This document shows, piece after piece, positions 60,828 through 64,000 of a DNA stretch of 64,000 nt. Where the stretch lies: NCBI RefSeq assembly GCF_009729095.1, contig NZ_VTGX01000004.1:558001-622000 (forward strand), read 5' to 3'. The notes under the pieces are model-generated. The model was not told where the DNA came from and did no database searches. It saw only the letters and a program-made list of their open reading frames with translations. Each line of letters opens with the position of its first letter. Positions within the stretch are counted from its first letter, which is position 1. Both the position numbers and the translations under genes were made by a program. The stretch is from Mycolicibacterium sp. CBMA 247. Lineage in GTDB: Bacteria > Actinomycetota > Actinomycetes > Mycobacteriales > Mycobacteriaceae.

Positions 60828-62054
60828 TTGCTGGAGGACACCAAGGCGCGCACGACGCCGAGCTGGATGCTGCTCGGACCGGCATTCGTCGCCGCGATCG
60901 CCTACGTCGACCCGGGCAATGTGGCGGCCAATGTCAGCGCGGGAGCGCAGTTCGGCTACCTACTGGTCTGGGTGATCGTGGTGGCCAACGCCATGGCCGG
61001 CCTGGTGCAGTACCTCTCGGCCAAGCTGGGCCTGGTCACCGGTCGCTCGCTACCCGAGGTGGTCGCCGACCACACCCGCACACCGACCCGCATCGCCTAC
61101 TGGCTGCAGGCCGAATTTGTCGCCATCGCAACCGATCTCGCCGAAGTCGTGGGCGGGGCGATCGCGCTGTACCTACTGTTCGATCTGCCCCTGCTGCTGG
61201 GCGGAGTCATCACCGGCGTGGTGTCACTACTGCTGCTGAGCCTGCAGAACCGCAAGGGGCAACGCGCATTCGAGCGGGTGATCACCGGACTGCTGATGGT
61301 CATCGCGATCGGCTTTTTGACCAGCCTGTTCGTCGAAACTCCCCCGGTTGCCGAGGTCGCAGCCGGGCTGATCCCCCGGTTCGAGGGCGCCGAAAGCCTG
61401 CTGCTGGCCACGGCGATGCTCGGCGCCACGGTAATGCCGCACGCGGTCTACCTGCACTCCGGCTTGGCCCGCGACCGACACGGCCACCCCGAACCGGGTG
61501 CCCGGCGGCGACTGCTGTTGCGGGTGACCCGCTACGACGTCGGGCTGGCGATGCTGCTGGCCGGTGCGGTGAACCTGGCCATGCTGCTGGTCGCGGCTAC
61601 CAACCTGCAGGGACGCGACAACACCGACTCGATCGAGGGGGCGCACGCCGCCGTCCGCGACACCCTGGGCCCGACGGTTGCACTGCTGTTCGCCATCGGG
61701 CTGCTGGCCTCCGGTTTGGCGTCCACCTCGGTCGGTGCCTATGCGGGCGCAATGATCATGCAGGGACTGCTCCGGCGGTCCTATCCGCTGTTGCTGCGCC
61801 GAGTTGTCACGCTGATCCCGGCCTTGGCCATCCTGGCGATCGGCGTCGACCCCAGCCGAGCGCTGGTGCTGTCACAGGTTGTGCTGTCCTTCGGCATACC
61901 GCTGGCATTGATCCCACTGGTGCGGCTGACCAGCAACGCAACCCTGATGGGTGACGACGTCAACCACAGGGTCACCACGGCCCTCGGCTGGGGCGTGGCC
62001 GCGCTGATCAGTGCGCTCAACGTCGTGCTGATCTACCTGATCGTGACGGGCTGA
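60828..62054 (+). CDS. mntH: Nramp-family Mn2+/divalent metal transporter
   Basis: 408 residues from a TTG at 60828 after GGAG. Eleven or so membrane helices. The metal-site motif DPGN is at residues 28-31 in helix 1, and MPH lies in helix 6 (TVMPHAVYLHS), both required for Mn2+ transport. The conserved loop with GLASTSVGAYAGAMIMQG follows. It imports manganese with protons; the M. tuberculosis equivalent is Rv0924c. A DtxR/MntR-like dyad is in the promoter. Confidence 0.95.
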   Translation: MLEDTKARTTPSWMLLGPAFVAAIAYVDPGNVAANVSAGAQFGYLLVWVIVVANAMAGLVQYLSAKLGLVTGRSLPEVVADHTRTPTRIAYWLQAEFVAIATDLAEVVGGAIALYLLFDLPLLLGGVITGVVSLLLLSLQNRKGQRAFERVITGLLMVIAIGFLTSLFVETPPVAEVAAGLIPRFEGAESLLLATAMLGATVMPHAVYLHSGLARDRHGHPEPGARRRLLLRVTRYDVGLAMLLAGAVNLAMLLVAATNLQGRDNTDSIEGAHAAVRDTLGPTVALLFAIGLLASGLASTSVGAYAGAMIMQGLLRRSYPLLLRRVVTLIPALAILAIGVDPSRALVLSQVVLSFGIPLALIPLVRLTSNATLMGDDVNHRVTTALGWGVAALISALNVVLIYLIVTG

Positions 62055-62071
62055 ATCATTAACATCGAGTG

Positions 62072-62887
62072 ATGCCCAACGATTTCCGCTTTGGCGTCAG
62101 CCTGCGCGCCGCCGAATCCCAATCCCAGATTGCCGACGCGGCGCGACGTGCCGAAGACCTCGGCTTCGACGTGCTCAACGTGCCCGACCATCTCGGTGCC
62201 CCCGCACCTTTCCCCACGCTGACCGCGATCGCCGCCGCGACCAACACGTTGCGCGTCGGGACATTCGTGCTCAATGCCGCCTTCTACAAGCCCGCGCTGC
62301 TGGCCCGCGACGCCACCGCCCTGCGGGATCTGTCCGGTGGACGTTTCGACCTCGGCCTCGGCGCCGGCTATGTGCGTGAGGAGTTCGAGGCCGCCGAACT
62401 GCCGTTCCCCAGTGCGCGCGACCGCATCGATTACCTGCGCCACACCACCGAATACCTGCAGGAGCACGCACCCGATATCCCGATCCTGATCGCGGGCAAC
62501 GGCGACCGGCTGCTGACCGTGGCCGCCCAGACCGCCGACATCGTCGGCCTCACCGGCGGCGACCATGTCGACGGTGACCCGCTGGCCGACCGAATTTCCT
62601 TCCTGCGCAACGCCGCCGGGGACCGGTTTGACAAGCTGGAGCTCAACATCGCCGTCACCGCGATGCCCGCGCCCGGCAGCGAGATGCCCAATCTCAAGAT
62701 GCCCCGGCATTTCCTGCCGGATCTCACCGACGAAGAACTGCTGCGGCACCCCGGGGTGCTGTCGGGTTCGGTCAGCGCCATCGCCGACCACCTGCGCGCT
62801 CTGCGTGAGAAATACGGGATCAGCTACATCATCGTGCAGATCGCCCACGCCGAGGCGTTCGGGAAGGTGATCGCCGAACTCCGCTAA
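62072..62887 (+). CDS. LLM-class F420-dependent oxidoreductase
   Basis: 271 residues from the ATG at 62072; a GTG just before it could also serve. Luciferase-like barrel: SLRAAESQSQIADAARRAEDLGFD, FVLNAAFYKPALLARDATALRDLSGGRFDLGLGAGY, and ILIAGNGDRLLTVAA. It resembles the TIGR03621 subgroup, whose substrates are unknown. No KstR box upstream, unlike the other two F420-type genes here. It follows mntH by 17 bases and may be read through. Confidence 0.88.
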   Translation: MPNDFRFGVSLRAAESQSQIADAARRAEDLGFDVLNVPDHLGAPAPFPTLTAIAAATNTLRVGTFVLNAAFYKPALLARDATALRDLSGGRFDLGLGAGYVREEFEAAELPFPSARDRIDYLRHTTEYLQEHAPDIPILIAGNGDRLLTVAAQTADIVGLTGGDHVDGDPLADRISFLRNAAGDRFDKLELNIAVTAMPAPGSEMPNLKMPRHFLPDLTDEELLRHPGVLSGSVSAIADHLRALREKYGISYIIVQIAHAEAFGKVIAELR

Positions 62888-62947
62888 ACCCCCGACACGC
62901 ATGGCACGACATCACTGGAGCGACAAGGGATTTGGGAACACCACGGT

Positions 62948-63478
62948 TCAGACCCCTGCCTGCCCGTCGATACGTTCGCGGATCAAGTCAGCATGCCCAC
63001 AATGGCGGGCGTACTCGGCGATCATGTGGGTGTAGATCCAGCGCAAACTCACCTCCCCGCCCATGAATGCGCTGGTGTCATCGAGCCCACGCGCCGCGCT
63101 GTTGATGCGTGCCTGTTTGATCTCGTCCTGCCAGATCTTTGCGGCAGCGCGGTATGACGACTGTGCCGACACCTCGAAACCACCGTCGTGGCCGTCGGGA
63201 TTGTCCCGTGGCCCGAAAATCGGCGGCACCTGTTCACCGTTGAGCACCCTGCGAAACCAATTCCGTTCCACTTCCGCCGCGTGCTGCACCAGGCCCAGCA
63301 AGGTCAACCCCGACGGCGGCACCGACGCAGAACGTAACTGCTCGTCATCGAGTCCTTCGCACTTCAGCGCCAGCGTGACGCGGTAGAAGTCCAGCCAGCT
63401 CTCCAGCGTCGTACGCTCATCGGCATTCAGTGGCGGCATCGGCCGCTCAATCGAGGTCACGCCCAATGATGCTGCCAT
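62948..63478 (-). CDS. DinB-like DUF664 protein
   Basis: 176 residues from the ATG at 63478; other in-frame starts exist upstream. Four-helix bundle of the DinB/YfiT superfamily with putative metal-binding histidines in LGLVQHAAEVERNWFRR and YTHMIAEYARHCGHADLIRE. Members act as mycothiol- or bacillithiol-dependent transferases, or have no known function. ERPMPPLNADERTTLESWLDFYR at the start is typical of the actinobacterial DUF664 group. Confidence 0.85.
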   Translation of the reverse strand: MAASLGVTSIERPMPPLNADERTTLESWLDFYRVTLALKCEGLDDEQLRSASVPPSGLTLLGLVQHAAEVERNWFRRVLNGEQVPPIFGPRDNPDGHDGGFEVSAQSSYRAAAKIWQDEIKQARINSAARGLDDTSAFMGGEVSLRWIYTHMIAEYARHCGHADLIRERIDGQAGV

Positions 63479-63593
63479 GCGCCCCGACATCGCGGTCGCA
63501 CGCAACACCTAGAGAACCGCGCTGTAGCGGTGTTACGTTGACGTCTACAAGTGTTGCTTCGAAAGCCGTCCAACCGACGGGGAGGCGGACATC

Positions 63594-64000
63594 ATGCCCA
63601 TGGAAGGCTCTGTCACGCTGCGGATGTCTGCGCCAGCGGAACGAATCTGGGACCTCATCTCCGATGTCCGCAACACCGGAAAGTTCTCACCCGAGGTGAT
63701 GGAAGCGGAGTGGCTCGGCGGTGCGACCGGTCCCGCACTCGGCGCGCGGTTCCGAGGCCACGTCAAGCGGAACGAGATCGGGCCCATTTATTGGACAACC
63801 TGCAAGGTGACGGCCTGTGATCCCGGGCGTGAGTTCGGCTTCGCAGTCCTTTTGGGCGACCGAGCAGTCAACAACTGGCACTACCGGCTGACGCCGGCCG
63901 GAACCGAGACTGAGGTCACCGAATCTTTCCGGATGACCCCGGGAGCTTTCACCACGCTGTTCTCGGTACTCGGGGGCCAACTCCGCCAGCGCCGCAACGT
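63594..64000 (+). CDS. SRPBCC-family protein, N-terminal part (runs off right edge)
   Basis: 135 complete codons from the ATG at 63594, after GGAGG, to the end of the window with no stop. It has the START/polyketide-cyclase-like pattern: VTLRMSAPAERIWDLISDVRNTGKFSPEV, a central RFRGHVKR with following beta strands, and WHYRLTPAGTETEVTESFRM. Such proteins form a hydrophobic cavity for lipid-like ligands. Function unknown. Confidence 0.82.
   Translation, partial: MPMEGSVTLRMSAPAERIWDLISDVRNTGKFSPEVMEAEWLGGATGPALGARFRGHVKRNEIGPIYWTTCKVTACDPGREFGFAVLLGDRAVNNWHYRLTPAGTETEVTESFRMTPGAFTTLFSVLGGQLRQRRN

Noticed and set aside
1..64000. tRNA, rRNA, CRISPR arrays, complete insertion sequences, riboswitches
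   Set aside because: Read for cloverleaf-type segments, spaced direct repeats, transposase motifs and cobalamin or purine leader structures; none was convincing.

Overview
The window is high-GC actinobacterial DNA and looks like a fast-growing Mycobacterium (Mycolicibacterium). Protein sequences and gene order match the M. tuberculosis block Rv0924c-Rv0959 as I remember it. Recognisable anchors are the Rv0959/Rv0958 VWA-MoxR pair, purH-purN, the Rv0955 and Rv0954 membrane proteins, Rv0953c, sucD-sucC, Rv0950c, uvrD1, chorismate mutase, pgi, the Rv0945 SDR, fpg2, Rv0940c, ligD, ku, Rv0927c/Rv0926c and mntH. Locus names are recalled, not searched.

Layout. 1-3.6 kb: exported proteins of unknown function and an LpqN-type lipoprotein. 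3.7-10.1 kb: VWA protein, MoxR-like ATPase, a divergent Ser/Thr kinase whose outer domain is itself LpqN-like, and a hydrolase. 10.2-14.8 kb: purH, purN and two membrane proteins on the minus strand. 14.9-19.0 kb: sfnG, an F420-type oxidoreductase and a thiolase-like protein. 19.06-22.9 kb: an ESX (type VII) type operon made of an EspC-like protein, a WXG-type protein and four tandem exported paralogues. 23.2-35.5 kb: housekeeping genes (sucCD, M23 peptidase, uvrD1, chorismate mutase, acyltransferase, gabD, pgi). 35.5-46.6 kb: SDR, fpg2, FUSC, holin-like protein, cobF, a diiron oxygenase, two MFS transporters and an F420-type enzyme, with two copies of an unusual 291-bp palindromic element. 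46.6-58.2 kb: rnhA and the NHEJ genes ligD and ku, separated by a cutinase, a sugar kinase, a MocR regulator and a flavin-type protein, with two HNH/DUF222 genes, one of them broken. 58.3-64 kb: SDR, dehydrogenase, small secreted proteins, mntH, an F420-type enzyme, a DinB-like protein and a partial SRPBCC protein.

Regulatory signals readable by eye: three KstR-type boxes (16179, 43574, 58226), a perfect SOS box on the HNH gene and a near-perfect one on the broken copy, a CRP-type site between sucC and the M23 peptidase, a DtxR/MntR-like dyad before mntH, and triplets of GGTACC before two unrelated genes.

The least explained parts are the ESX-type operon with its four coupled cysteine-rich paralogues, and the 291-bp element. 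Two inverted copies of that element hold three palindromic cores at exactly 126-bp steps. No tRNA, rRNA, CRISPR array or complete insertion sequence was seen.
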